A stretch of DNA of 64,000 bases from Muricea muricata (lineage: Eukaryota > Cnidaria > Anthozoa > Malacalcyonacea > Plexauridae), in NCBI GenBank assembly GCA_963855995.1, contig OY979723.1:501001-565000 (forward strand), in the 5' to 3' direction. Each line of letters opens with the position of its first letter. Within the stretch, counting starts at the first letter, position 1. Below the pieces are notes generated by a model. It was not told where the DNA came from and did no database searches. It worked only from the letters and a program-made list of their open reading frames with translations. Below, one piece after another: positions 43,741 through 59,300 of the stretch. The position numbers were made by a program, and so were the translations under genes.

Positions 43741-46700
43741 CATACAGATACGAAGAGAAGGAACAGCCAAGGGCTAAACGCCTAATAAGACTAACCCAAC
43801 CTGTCAAAACTTGACATCGCATTTTCATAGAAGAGGAACGAATTCGAAGACAGGATCAAAGCTTAAAAACAGTAGTGAGAAGCGCATGCTCACAGAAAAC
43901 AAAGTGAAATTAAATTTTATTAATCCCTCTTGATTCAAGCGAACGAAATCAAGTGGCCGAGGCCCAAATAAAACTAAAACGCCCGTGGCCACGGTCGTGT
44001 CATGGTAAGATAACTAATCCTTTTTATTGTATAATTGCATTTTAAGCGATAAAGTATCTGTTTGAGCATCGAATGAGATAAAGCTATGGTTCATACTGAA
44101 CGCTTACACTTAATCATCCTCAAATGTTTTAGCATCTCTTTTAAATCATTAATTGCTTTTAATTATCTTAAGATCTAATCTGTCTACTATAGACGTAAAA
44201 ACATACGAATCTACGCACGACGCCCGCGGCACGCGTGCAAGCTCCTGATCTATAGTTTAGAACTGGGTTTATTATCGATTTAAGCATAAATGCTTCTCAT
44301 CATCTCGAGAGGATGTCATACACATGCGGAAATTCAGGCCAAGAACGCTGAGAAAAATGTATCAACTAAGGACCCTCTGGCTCTGGAAGAAATCGACGTG
44401 ACCTAGGTTGCATTCCTGCTGGGAGACCTATATTGGTTACTTTTGACCACTAGTTCTATTCCCACATTGAAATTGGTATCGAGAATTTCGTAATATTCGC
44501 TTCAAAGTTTAAAAGAGACGCAGAAAGCCAAAAATGATGTGAACGGACAGACGGATTTTAATTGGAACTCATCCAAGCAAAACAGGTGAATACTTACAAG
44601 CGCGCCAAATGTACTAACGGGTTTTTCCATGCACGGGAGTGTGGTTGGAAAGCTGACAACAACTACAAATGCCCCGTCTGCCGATTGTTGTCAGTAACGT
44701 GAGAAATGTTGTACGTCCCAAGTGCGTGCCTATTTTTATCTCCATATTGAAGGAGTTACGTACATCAATGTATGAAATCAATTATGTCTGAAACTCTTTA
44801 CATCGAGTGGTATTGGCGATTGAACAAGGAATAAGCGCACTAGGCAGTCAACAATCTGATACTCCGTGCGACTGGCTGTAAATACCTCCGCTGTCGTTGA
44901 GAATCTTGATAAATAGTTAAGGCAGTTTATCACTTAGATAAATGATAAATGCTGTTGTTGTTTTTACATTTCTGGGGGCGCAGATTACAGTCATGATCAA
45001 ATCGTATCTTGAAACAAATACCGTCACATAAACATCGCAAGAAACGATTCACGTCCCTAAGTTGTACATTTCTACCTTGCGAAAATGCTGTTAAAACAGA
45101 GACATTTTCAGAGTTAAAATTATCCAAGTAACCTAAACAAACCAACCCTAGCTTGAGGTTGTATTTACTGTTTTTCATTATTATTAACATTGCTGTGCGC
45201 GAGTCCTGGCGAAGATGACCTAATCGCTATCCTATTAATCACCACAACCAAACGACATCAACAGCCAGTCCAAAAAGCGCACCTGCTAGGCTCAGAACAT
45301 CGTCCACACACGAGGGCATGGTGAGGTCAAATAATAATATTTCCCAATGCAAATTAAGGCGGCTAACGTCTCCGAGAACTTCAATAAGCTTTTGAAAACA
45401 GCCGTGGCTTCTTCTCCGCCTTGATTGAGTCTTAAATAGCAGGTTTAGGCAAGTTCATTGACCGATGTGACCTCTGAAGCTTGGGTGGGAGATATACGAA
45501 TCTATATGGTAAGCACCGCTTTCGGTAAAACTCGGTAAACGAGGCAACAGATGTGATCAACGTCAGAAATACTATGCTCAGCAAAGTACAATACTTCTCG
45601 GAATAAACACATTTACCCGATCCTTACGTAAGCACTATCAATCAACTCACAAAGCTTACCAAATACACATAATGTTTCACAAAAAGCAAGAATGAGAAAG
45701 AGAGAACTGTATCGCTAAATAACTCATAGACTTGATGCTTTATCTATTTTTCTCTACACCACTTTTCGCAATAGTGAGATTTCAATCTAAATTGTGACTT
45801 AATTGGACAAACTAACGTTACCTCAATTGTATATTCTATTTAATTGGGTTCAACAAGAAACCCATTACATATGATAAAGGCTACTAACATTTTCTCTTTC
45901 TCTGATGAGAGCGCATGCCGGACGCGCATCATCCTGTTTTGGGTAAAGTCTCGCTATCGTTAGAACGCTTTCTGAATTGAAAGCTCTTACACACACTCAC
46001 CCAATTAGCTATCCTCTATTCAATGCCACCGTTTCATGTCCATTCATTCAAAGTGTAAACCGATGTCCGCTATAATACCGTGGGAATGGCGAATAGTGCA
46101 AGACGAATGCGCGCTAATATGATAGATGAACGCGCGTCTGTCCCAGACAGTAGATGAAACGATGCACGCCTCATTTGCATACAATGCGCACCGATAAGGA
46201 TCGCTGTCGAATTATCGCGTGCAGCCACAGAATGCTGCTGGATGGCCTTATCGTTAAATTGACTCATGAGCGATTTTATCTCGGCACGATGTACGTAATT
46301 TAGGGATTATATCATCGTTTGTTGATGCGAAAAACAACATTGAATACAACACCTTTTCATCAAGAATAACACTATTTCCAAAGCATATTTAGAGACATCG
46401 TTTGCAGATGCATCTTAATGAACTTCATCTTCTGAGAAAGGCCGAAACTTTGTCAAGTTAATTAAGCAGTTCTTTGCACGATAAATCAGAGTTGTTTCTC
46501 CAGTTATCTTTGCCGCACTAAGCGAGCCACCTCATCGTACTCAAAAGGCTACTGTTTCAGCAATTATCGTGATTTTTGAACAGATTTCCACAAGAGTTGT
46601 CACACTTATCGCTAGGCAGGTTTTAGTATCTTGTTGACATTTTAAAAGGATTTCTCGCTATTTAAATCATTGAAATTCCCTTTCCAGGCATATGCAAGCT

Positions 46701-49700
46701 ATGCGCAGATTTGAAAAACACATACAAAATTGTCCTAACTTTTCAAAGCATAAGACTAAGACATCGTCTAATATTTGGCATACCACTTTTCTTGGGGATG
46801 AGGGGGGGTGTAGCCAGTTTACACTGTAGAAAACGTTTCATCTGTTACGTGCGGTGATACAGACAGTTTTGAACAGCGGCAACTATGTAACACATTGCTG
46901 ACTTATGGTCAAGTTGTTGTCAAAAGTGGGCTCAACATTGTTGTAAGAATACTGCTGACAATAGTTTTCGCTGTTGTGCAATATTGTTAAGACTGTTTAG
47001 TTTCTGCATAGGAAGCCCGCTAGTCACTTCAAGTGATTCCTAAACTTAACGCCAGCAACGTGATGGCAAGCAGATATCGACTCCAGGATTGATAATCCAT
47101 TCACAATTTGTTAAAAAAGGCTAATCGTTTGTAATAGTCCACTAACTCTTCTGATTAAATTAGGATACACCAATTCAGCGAGAAACGACAGGAAATTAAA
47201 ATTTAAGGTTCACATGTGCGGCATTTACGTCCTGAAATTGATAAAGAATTAAAAAAGATACTTATCTACAATATTAGTTGTAAACATTAATTTCCTTACA
47301 ATTTGAAGACGAACGACTTGCATGTACAGGGTTATATCGAGCGTTCATTGAAATAGCTTCTACAGAATTTCTAAAAAACTCATTTCTGAGTTAAGCTGGT
47401 GAAGTAGTACAAGTTCTTAAGCTCATTATCGTACGTTGAATTTTCACCACGGATGCTGTAAGTTATGAAAAATAATATAACCAAAAGAATAAAAGGCTAC
47501 GGGAAAACGACACCAGCATGAAGTTCTAATTTGTTTTTCACAATATTCAAATATCAAATTCTATCTAAATAAGAAGCCCAAAATATATCAATACGAATAT
47601 AGATTAACGGCAAAGCCTCACACGTCTGCAAGTTTTCCCTGAACACGTAGTCCTAAATCGTATCAAATTTCAACGATAACTACAAACGCCGGCTATGGTT
47701 CTCCATAAAGTAGTCAATCAAAAACTGTGATAAATTCAATAATTTTGGAAAAGGACCCACCACGAACTACCAGCTTTCATTATATTAATCATTTATGCCA
47801 TATGTTGTATTTGGGATGTTGCGTTCTCGATGCGCAAATGTCTGAGAAAGCGCCTGCAAGCTTTGAGATCGTCGGTTTGATATCGTCGGCCAACGCTCTG
47901 CCAAAAGTTTAGTCTCTATTGAAATCACGTTTAATGGTTTTTCGTTTATATATTCAATTGAAACGTTTTTAAAAGTGTTTTAGTTTAAGCAGAAAGTCAG
48001 AATCCTTTTATTGAACTTGACATTCTTTCGCATAACTTAAAGTATGATTCATTTGAAGTCGCAAGGACAGGATGTGCTTGCCCAATCATTTAAGCCAGAG
48101 TCTCGTGTAGAAAGTGCGGAGAAGAAGAGAGAGAACCGGAGAGAATGTCCACGGCGAGATTCCTTAAAAACATTTCTATCATTGTCAAGTAAAAGCGCTT
48201 AACTAAGCCACTCACGCCATCTTGATTTGGTCGATTAGACCAGATTAAAATGAACATAAAGAGGTGTAAATATTCTGGGGCTTATCCTGAACGATCATCT
48301 TCGATAAATGCCATCACACACCTTTGAGAAGAAATCAAAATCGAAGCACTTGCAATACCACCTTTCTGAAAAGTATTTTTGGCTCGTTTTAGTATTTTGG
48401 TGACACCATCATTTTCTTTGGTTCAGATAATATAACTGTATACATGAGTTTAAAATTATTTTCATCGTAGTTTAGGCAACAGCTTTAGCCATTAGGCACA
48501 GGGATACAAAAGTAAAGTTTAAAATACAAAAACAAGGCTGATTAGTCATATAAAACTACTGCAAGGGTCTATTTTCTGGTATAAGCACTATATACCATCA
48601 AGGTATAATTTTGAATAGGTCGTCGTTTATGTTTCTTTTGTGAGAGGCCGAAAATTAGGGCATATTAGCAGAGTCGTCTTGCAGCAACGTGGGGGTGCTC
48701 GACTTGAAACGAAGAATGATTTGACCTTGTTATAAACTATGCTACGTTATCAGCGATAAATAACGCGTCAATATTCGACGAGATTGCGTGATTATGAATG
48801 AGATCTCATACTGAACGCATCTGATTTTGCTGTTGAGGCTGAGTGGAAAAACATCTGAGTGAGAGGATAACTCGAACATGTGTGATTGTGTTCGCATTTA
48901 CATTAATGGTGTAAAACATTTTACAAGATGGTCCAATTAAAACTGAGTGTGTACGAGGCCTTATAAGTCACAGTAGTATTACATGAAATTGCATGTCATT
49001 CCTATTTATAGATGCTGAGCTGCGAGTAAAGATTAACTGTTCAAATTGACCAACTTAGGTCCTGCAGAGAAGAGCCTACACCTACTTGCCATGGAAAACA
49101 ATCTAAGCATACATTTGGTAGCACCATTTCTATGATATACGCCTCACCACAGAGCGACAGAGGTTAGCTAACATAATTGTTACATGTATGAAGAGAGTCG
49201 GTGTAACTTGGTGGATTGATCCTATGAGTATGATATGAGAATATTTTGCTGGGGTATGCCCCAAATGACGTCATATTACATCATCACATTGTGTTTTTCA
49301 AACAACTTTCTGCATGAGCATAAGTTTCGCTGGCTTATTGTTTTCTAAAGATTCAATTGCGATGACTTGAACTCTCAAATCTGCCTTTGTAAGTGGCAAT
49401 AGCCCAAAATACGCGTGTAATATCTTGTTGGTCTTAAGAAGTGCAATGTATTTTAGCAACTGAATCTCGGCTAAACCTTAAGCATCACATTCATTAAAGA
49501 AAATTATTGCACAAAAAATCCTAAAAAAACCGCGAGCCAACTCAGCTACCAGTCATCAGATTGCTCCCTTTTTCAACGGTATTCAATAATACGAATTTGC
49601 TGAACTGGCTCACTCAAGCGTTCAAAATAAATGACCAACTGGGCTGCTCAATGTGGCCTAATTACCGCGACAGACATTAGCATTGCGTGTGAGATTTCTG

Positions 49701-52700
49701 CTAATAATCATTAGTGGCACATTGCAAAATCCCGAAAACAAACAGGGCTAAGTCATATGCAAACATGGACACGTAATCATATTTCAGTTTTAAACTCAAT
49801 TCCTTAAACAAAATATTGAAGCGTTTTGATGTGATCATTTCAATATTCTTGAATATGATTTACATTCCAAACGAACGCTTTCTGTGGTCATACATTAATT
49901 AACAGAGTAAATTAAATATATAATTGTTAATTAATAAAAAATGAAACTACGACGTTGTGTACACATGGTGTTGTCATATTTGCTTTGCTACATAATCTTA
50001 GCTTTTAGCGCGATTTCGCTTAAGGGGATTCAGGAAACACTGCTTTCATTGTGTATTATTTAAGCCTGAATATTTGATAGTTCATCCTTAGATAAGACTC
50101 TATCCTGGACAACAGTCGACGGTATTACTTCAGTCACTGACTGGAACACACGCTGATCCCCAAAGGAAATAGTTTACATAATTTTCCCGTTGGCAAAGCT
50201 TATCTGGGCTACATACACAGTAGAATTATCCTCTGCAATAGTATTTTACAAAATCCAAAACGCATTTCACAATCAAAACAAAATTGTGATGAAAGCTGTT
50301 AAGAACTGCTGTCTGCGAGGGGAAGCAAGAAAGGGGTCTGAACACAGGATAGGAAATAAACAGATATTCACATTCTATTCACTTGGCTTAGTATTGTACG
50401 TGTTTTTTACCAAGATTTATGCTCTGTGAAGTTCGGAGAATTTTGACCTGTGTTTTGTCCGTCTGTGTTCGAAAAAAGCTTTCAAATTGAGTCATAAACA
50501 CTGATAGGCAAAATTGAGCTCGTTAAAAGCTATGTACTCAATGCGATGATGTGTTCATCAAGAGATCTGTCTGCTAACTTCATTTACTGTTTTCGGTTGA
50601 CAAATCTCTCATCTTTTTCAGAGCTTGGCAATGACCCCATATGACCTTAATTGTACACGAGGAAGGAAGCCGATCTATGCTGCCACATTTGCATCAAGTA
50701 TGTCATAAAAGCGTTCTTATGAAAACAGGCGTATTGTCAAAGCTAAAAAGACTGGCATGTCTCCAGTTTGACATGGAAATCATAGAGAACCCTAAAGAGC
50801 CAAACAATGGCTCGGGGTTCGGGAAGTGGCTTAGAAATTCAAGTCCAGTTCGGGTTAATTGGGTTAAATCATTCTGTGTGGCTCAACAGTTGGTACGATG
50901 TACTGATATATCTGAGCTGTACCGACAATGCAAGTCAATGCAAGTTTGCAGTCCACGTGACCAGTGCCTAGCGTTACACACATTACATCTTGGTAAGGAC
51001 GTCGAGCGATTTTGGCCGGCCTCATTTTCCAAGTCACTCATTAATGTCGGCAAAATCTACTGTGTGAATTCATCAAAATATAAGAACTGATTCGCCTTGC
51101 AAGAAATTAGCCGAAGTAAATATGAAACTTCTCTTCTAAAATTTGAACCGAAATCCTATTTAACTAAGAAGCTTTCTACACCACGAGACCTTTTTCTGCC
51201 AATTTTTCAAAGGCTTTTCAAGGACATTTCACAGCTAGAAGCTGTTACTAGCAGAATCAAAGTGCTTTTGTTGAAAAAAATGAAATTCGAGTCGAAAAAG
51301 TGACCTTTTGATTGCAAAAATATTAGTACTTCATTAACATCGACGTCTATATTAACATAGAAATGATTTCAAAAATGATCTATTTAACATACAAATACGT
51401 TTGAATGGCAGCGGTCGATGCCCGTAGATTCGTACAAAGCCTGCGCCGTCCCAGGGAAAGACTTCTCTACTCCTAAAGTGCGAAGAACCACCGGCCTGAC
51501 GTCACGCGAAGTCTTAATCCAATTACATTACCAATGTGTGTAGACAATTTCAAATATCCACTCTGATGCAAGCATGTTGCGCTATATCATTAACTCAGCC
51601 TAACCTGTGGCCTAACCCGTCATTAGTGCGAGAGAACAGTCATAACGCTGCGACGATGGAGCGAGTTGACTGCTTACAAACACTAAGGCACCAAAGTAAC
51701 TCATAATTACAAATATGGTGTTACAAAATGACCTAGCATCAATCAATATTAAGCAATGTTCATTAGTACATACCCTTTCCAAAGGAATTGCCCTTCTTGC
51801 CTATTGGATTTCTTTTGCTCGTACAAGCTCACAGCAACTTTCGCGAGTGGGAATAACGAGGCTTTCAATCTCTTTGTGTGAAAGGTAATCCCAGTACCAC
51901 CCACAATCTAAAGAAACGCATATTGCAGCTTGATTAAGTGCTTAAACACCGGACAACGCACGACAGCACGATACGGTTACAAATGCCGTCATTCAGTGGG
52001 CGGTTGCATTTTATGACTTCAATCAAGATCTGAATTGTGCGAATCATGTTTAATTATCGCAATGTAAATGTTGACCATGTTTGCGCATTTTGCCTGCACG
52101 TTAAAAGGTTACGAATCAATAAGCTGGCAGACAGGAGCAAATGAACAACGCTGGAATGTTGCATTTCCTTCAGGTGGATATCGAAGTCTCCTACGGACCA
52201 ACCATGTCGCTTGTCCTTTGGGACAGTCACAGGGCACTAGAATCTTCATCGGTGTTTATACTAGCTTAAAAATGATCTGATATATGTGCGCTCACTCGAA
52301 AACTTTAGAAAACAAAACTGCTGTTAGCATGACAAGATTTCCGAAGATATATTTTGAGATTCTAGACGAACGGTTAGGACGTTCACGTCGAATTCCAGGT
52401 CAACCTAGCGTTAGGAGAACTGCATTTTGAACTACAGGTCGTAAAATTGACTCATATTTGACCACCGGAAAAAAAACCATTTACAAGCCATTCAACTATA
52501 CCTGGTGTAAATGACACATTCGCCGTCATGGCGGATAAAAAAGTCTGAGTTAGCATTCTTTGAAATGCGCTTGTGGCAAAATTATAATGCAAAAACCTTG
52601 TGGTGAAAAACGCATCTCGCGAATGACGTCAAATTGTCTCATTTACAACTGGGGATCTAGGGCACGTCACAGTTTGTATCCCAGAGACGATAAAGACATC

Positions 52701-52891
52701 ACAGGTATGTTGAAACGGCGCGAGATTCCATTGCGCCTATCCGAAAAGCATTGTGCGAACTGTGTTCAATTATCAGAGTGTAAACATTCTCTTTGTTTGC
52801 GCATTTCATGAAGACGTCGGGAAGGGATGAATTACTGTCGTTGGTTACAGGACGACCCAGGAATGTTTGATTTTCGTCATGTTTAACTAGA

Positions 52892-52937
52892 ATTGCGTGA
52901 GTTGGCAAAAATTGCGTGAGTTGGCAAAAATTGCGTG
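52892..52937. repeat. 19-bp tandem repeat, 2.4 units
   Basis: Unit ATTGCGTGAGTTGGCAAAA at 52892-52910 and 52911-52929, then a partial unit. Confidence 0.9.
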
Positions 52938-53302
52938 CTACTCATGCCGCCACTCATGCTGCTTCTAACTAAGTCCTTAGCAACAGTGAAAAATACTCTT
53001 TACAGGAATTACACACATAATTACACACTTATACACATAAAGTTTTCAGTAGATTTAAAATCATTTTAACTTCTTATTCACTGTTTAAAGTTTCTGTCTT
53101 ATATTGAACGGAATAATCGTCATTTCTACTACAATTTCATTTCAAGTAAAATATCGACGTGAAAAAAGCCGAACTCTTTTTTACTGGCTAAAACACGGAC
53201 TCAAATATTTATTGCTTAATCTTTTAAAATTTCATTCAACTCTTTAAAATGCAAACAACTATTGAAATGTCAAGAGAATACACGTTTGAGAGCCAAGCTG
53301 AA

Positions 53303-53375
53303 TTACGAAGGACGCAGCCCAACCTAATCAAGTGGAAGGCTTTCTAAGAACACCTCTGACAGCCACCTTAACTCA
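53303..53375. repeat. Dispersed repeat, related to 43668-43740
   Basis: TTACGAAGGACGCAGCCCAA and GGCTTTCTAAGAACACCTCT align with the other copy. Confidence 0.55.
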
Positions 53376-56300
53376 TACCTAAACACGGTGCACAGCTACG
53401 ATAGAAGGATTAGTTGGGGACACTGTCGACTCACAATTATCAAAATTGTGGAGAAGGTTGGTCTTTTCACACGAATTTCATGGCTTCGAAATAAGGATCA
53501 AACCCACGATCTTAAAAGTAACGTCTAAGCCTAAGGAATGTTTGATTCAACGCAAATACGTCAATTCTAACTTAATGCCATGGAAATACGTTGTTTGTAT
53601 ACCCAATAACAATAACAATAACAATGGAAATAAACAAATACTTTTAAATAGTTTTGAAAAGAAAAGCAAATATTATACATACTTAGATTTTTATGATTCC
53701 AAGTTCCACACAGTAAAACAGGCTATGACCTTTATTGATTTCAATTTTTATACGAATACGAGCAGACAGTCTTTACTGTCTGTGCTGAACAGTCGTACGT
53801 AATGATCTAATGCACGCACTCATTCGGAGATTTTAAGCGCCATCCCGGCAACGAAGTATTGACGCGGTTGGCCAGCCAACAAAGGGTGACCGATTATGTT
53901 TCTCGCAAACATCCGGATGCAGAGAGAACAAGATACTTAGCGGTTAATTTCTCACACTTATCCGAAATGCGATGGGAAAGCGAAGACAACCATCCATCCG
54001 TGTTGAAATTAATCCGGAAAAGTTGTTCGTAAACTGACAAATGAATTGCCTATTTCGCAACGATAATACACGACAAGTTCAAAAATTTGGAGCCTCGTTA
54101 TTGGAAAACTAATCCCTGTGAGGTGTTTCCAACCATGCAATCAATCGTGTAGCTAATCATGTGAACAGTTTCTGTTTAATGGCAAAGACTGTCAGCTAAA
54201 AATTTTTGGCAGGGCTGTTCTTCGAATTCATTTCAACCAAGTAGTACGAACACTGTTAACTTTACAAACAAACTGAATGCCAAGCACGCGTTATATATAC
54301 CTAAACACTAAATGACACCTGAAGAAGGTAGCAAATTGAATGTTGCTAATATTGATCATGACCTGTTCATGCCTGACCACAGTTTGAATCTATGATATTC
54401 TACGACGTTTGGAATCGCATGGTCGGTTTCGAGTATGTGATATTTCGAAACTGTGTCCATTTCTTGGATAATCTATGGATAATCTATGATATTCTTGGAT
54501 AATCTGATGTCCATTTCTTGGATAATATAGGATATGTGATATTTCGAAGCTGTGTCCATTTCTTGGATATCAACGTCATCTTAAATGTAATCTTGATATT
54601 TATTGTCTTGGAGTTACGCAAGGTAAAAATCATGTTTGTGATGTTACTCTGAGTCTATATCCACACTGGGCAAGTTGAAAAATACACATGACCACTGTGG
54701 CCAGGTATATTTTCCCGCTTGCCAGGTGTGTTCATAGAGTAAGACCACAAACATCATATTGTGCATAACACCAAGGTAAGATCGTGATAACGAAGATCTA
54801 TTTTTGGCAGAAGAGGAGACAACGGATAACACACTTGCCCCCGCACGTCACGCCCTAAGCTTTGTTGTGCTTACTTGTTGCTGCTTTTCTAGCATCTGGA
54901 TTTTATATTGTACATTAACACCACAATGTTGATTTGTTTGTGTGAGAACTAGAGAACAACAACCAGGAAAGGTGTGTGATATAAGGATCTTCCGCTCATT
55001 TACTTAACCAACCAGGATGTAGATACGTGGTCAATGCGTGCGGTGCCTTCCAGTGAGGGCGCGTTATTTTTACTGCTTCGATCCTCACTTTAGATTAATG
55101 ATACTCAAAGAGTCAGTCAACGCTCTTTAAAAAGCAATATGTTTTAAACGGCTACCGTTTTCAAATAACACTTGAAATACGAGTTTCTCCGGTTCCTGTG
55201 CTAAGGATGCTAAGAGAAAGGGTTAGGAAATTAGATTATCCCCTAGGTGGATCTTCTATCGCAGCTATGCTCCATGATGTTATAAGCTGATACTCAGAAT
55301 CCTTCGACCGAGCTCCATGACCCTTCGCAATTCAGCCTAATTCTCAGCTTTACTTTTCTTTACCAATATCGGGACATTTGGGAGCATTGTAAAGGCTGAA
55401 CACATCAAGATGGCGGACGACAAAGAGATGAAGATGTACGGAAGTAAAAGCCGCACTCTGACCGAAAACGAAAACACAACGAGTCAAGTAAATCACAGAA
55501 AACCTGGAACAGTCGAGATATATAAGCTACTTTACCTATCTATTGAAATATTTGAGCCGTAGAAAGTGTCAAGAATCGTAAAGATTATGTAAATTCAATG
55601 CACATTTTTACCACCTACCATGTCAAGGACTGCCAAATCGGTTTCACTCACTCATCGCTGTATATCGTACCTAAACTGTGGCGTATAATAGAGACAGAGC
55701 AATTTCCGACAATTTTGAAGCCTTTCTTATCACGCACAGTAACCAACAAAACGACACATTTTTTTAGCTCATTGATTTTCTCACTCATATCAATACTCCT
55801 ACACCTTACCTTTATTTTCCCCACAATACTGTCTGACTTGAACGTCCACACACTTAGTGTCACACGTACAACGCTGAAGTTAATGGAGGAGTTTCTTCTG
55901 TGTCTTCTTTGTCGGAAATGTAAACGTTCAGTAACGATGCAAGTTTTAATACTTCTTTCTTTGATAGCAACCTATGCAAAAAAATGAGTACAATTCATTA
56001 ACCGGGGTACAGAATGAAACATATTCAACCGTTAATGGTCAAGGTACGGAAATAACTCGAAAAGACAGGAAACTACGTACGTTAAATAATATAATTACTG
56101 AGTCCGTTTCTGTGTGGTAAATTGTGTTTTTTCTCTCCGAAAAGCGTGGAAAATGTAAAAAAATTGTGCATAGCCATTAACTCCAGGACGCCCCGGGGCT
56201 CACATATAACTAAATAACCACTTAATCAAATTATGTACACAAAATCATAGTTTACGGCGATGCAAAGAGAGTGTGATGCTTCAAACAATGTGGTTTTACA

Positions 56301-59300
56301 ATCCCAAGTCACATACATGACCGTGAAATTGGAAGCAAATGTGACCCTAGCCCTAGGCTTGTGTTTTCGAACCATATTATCAATATGATTGTCCCTATTT
56401 GACTAAAAATAATTTTGAACAGTTAAATCAGACGGGGAAGGGGGGGGGGGGGGGTCGGGAAGGGGGAGAGCAGGAGTAACAAAAACAACACATGATTTCT
56501 GGCCCTCCTTTACCAAGAAATATTATTTCCAAAAAGCAAATTTTTGTACGACTCAACGCCGGTATGTGCGCGCGCGACCTAAACGCAACTGTAATCTGAT
56601 AATATTCAGTGAAATTACGGAATGGAACCATATATCTGCAAAGTTGAACATTACATTACAGTCACAATACAAAGAATACCAGATAATAATAACAAAAGAT
56701 AATCTAGATATCGTGCAGAATTCTGCTTCGAATCATGCGATATATCATCACTTGATAACCGTGGCTTACAATATCAAAGTACTCGTGCTGACACACTTGT
56801 GCTCATGATAAACGCATGATCTTGAATTACACTTAGCTACAGTTTCACCAAAACAGAAACTCTGCAAGTATACAGTGACACTTCTTTATACAAAAGCCAT
56901 GTGTTTACTTAGCCTTAAGGTGCTGCTGTGCATTTAGAAATTACTTTATCAAGCTGCAATGATCGACGCCGTATATGCAACGAACTTCAGTACGTGCAGG
57001 TACACACGCTCGCGCTGCGCAATCTATTCAGATTAAAGAACAGTTGCTTAGAGCGTCAGCGAAATCTATTTGTTGCCATCACGCTTTTTTCCAATCATGA
57101 TTTGCAATCACTCTTTCAATGTCAATACTACATTAGACCTAGTTCATTGCATTCGATGGAGAAAAATCGATCTCTCCAAATCCATCCTATAAACATTTTG
57201 CAACGACAATTGTTATGTGCAAATGTCAAATACCCTCCATTAACGTTGGATGGGCTGATTAACGGTTACAGTACATGTCAAGCAGTGAAGACGGTAATAG
57301 ACCAAGACATGCCAGAATGAATACACCTTAAATATACACCGTACTGCGATCTGTATGGGTCATGAAAAATTGTGGAATTGACACTGTGGAAAAATTCAAA
57401 CACAGAATTCGAGTTTACACATATATTTAAAAATTCTATTTAGTACAACAACAAACCTTTTTAAATCCGTTAGACTATAGAGCATGTACGATCAGTATTG
57501 CGATCCAGCATGAATGAACCTTTTAAAACGGACCAATTGGTTTCACTTAGAAAACTAAATATACCAAATTCCTTATAATCAACGCTCTAATCTTCACGAT
57601 GTTCGCAACGGAAGGGTTGAAAATTAATAAACGTCACTATATTCTTGAGATTTCAGATCCAAACTTGCCATTAACATATGTTTTGAAACTGTGAAGCAAG
57701 CACACAGCTGTGGAGGCCCGCTGAGGTATGGATCACGATCGAGAACTACTGGCAATGCATATTTGTGCTGGTAGAAAGATATCAATAGCTAAATACTTGT
57801 TAGCTTGTAAAGTGTTGTAACGCTTTCGTTTGATAGTGGTGATTTATTGAAGTCAGCCGATCAAGTGCCCCTCCAGGCTATATTTATTGTTTTATTTACA
57901 TTTCTGCAGCAAGCTCATCCACAAAATAAGCTAACTTGAATTCCTTGCTTGTCCATCCCAGCAGCGCAACTAAGGTGTGCCCATTTTGGAATAATAAAAG
58001 ATTTCTACCATCATAAAAAGAGCAACGACTCTATAGTTGTCAACGTAACTTCGCGCAACTTCAAAAAGCACGCAAAATTATTTACAAATCCTTTTAAGGC
58101 AACGTATTTTATCAAATGAAATTCAAACCATTCAAACCTATTGTCTACCGAACACTGGAAATATGACAGAAATAAAACAAACGCGCACTAAAATAAACAT
58201 GCGTAGAAAGATATTCTTAACTATTCTTTAAACGCGTATTATGATTTTAAAGCCAGCGCACTTTATGCAAATATTTTACAATTGTAAAATCCAAACAGAA
58301 ATGAAAAGATCGGAAAACAGATGTGCTGCATGGTTATTTTGGATATTTTGTTTTCTTTTTAGTATCCTCAAAGGCATTTTGCCAAGATGTCTGCTAAAGC
58401 TTGCTAGACTTGTCACCCGGCCGAGAATCCCTGTAGTGTTGTGTAAGCTTGGTTATATCACTGGCTTAACTATAGGTATGCAGGTAGTACGGTATTGAAT
58501 TTACTTGTTTCAGCCTGCTTTATCGGTACTTAAACTTAATGATTGAGCGATCATTTCTTGGCTAAGCTTGTGCGGCACTTTTTTATTGAATATGGATTGA
58601 TACAATTTAGTCACAATATTTTATATGACATTTATCACTGACAATTAGAAAGAACAAACAGTACGACCACTTTACTTAGTCACTGTTTCCTGGCGAACGA
58701 TTTATTATTAATAACGATAGCGTATCGTTTTGGTGACAGAAATTCCTTATCCCCAACTATTAAGAGCGAATTGAATGCTTGCAAAGGCGAGCATAAGGCG
58801 ACAGAGACACATGGGAATATCTTATGAATGTTGGCAAAAACCAAATATAAGTTCAAGATGGCTGTTTGCCTCTGTTGAAGTAACGTATCTGGCGACCATG
58901 TTTAAAATGGCTGAACTGATGAAAAATATGTGGGGGAGAAACAACAAGGGGGAATTTACCTAATTTACATGCACTTTTTCATCACAACATCAATCTCTGT
59001 CCATGGGTAAATGAGTTATATGCACTTAGAAGGGAGGCAATTTGTAGAATCTTTAGTTTTTAATTAAGTTGGATTTGTACAAACCCAAAGCCGTCCCCCT
59101 AAGCACAATGCAGCCGATAAGAAATCGGCAAATCCTCCTCCTTGCTGGTATGTCCACGTCTTTGTGTCGTTGCAATCAATACAAGCAAGAAGAATATAAC
59201 CCCATGCAGCTATTCAGTTACAGGGCATTTTCCATGCACTTCCCGTCTTTAGCTCGGTCACGTAGCTGAGGAGAATGGACCTAAGCATTACGAGATCTCG

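Larger units (their letters stand above)
42871..53302. other. Gene-poor region, no recognised gene
   Basis: No exon with a known domain was found on either strand. A dispersed repeat lies at 43668-43740 (described separately). One frame at 50641-51300 is open except for a single TGA (see findings). AT-rich with no other structure I can support. Confidence 0.4.

Noticed and set aside
46173-46180. Perfect POU octamer ATTTGCAT as an enhancer
   Set aside because: An 8-bp match is expected by chance about this often in AT-rich DNA.
55598-55987. 129-codon ORF (and 56928-57320, 53446-53802)
   Set aside because: No recognisable domain, AT-driven composition, lengths near chance for this window.
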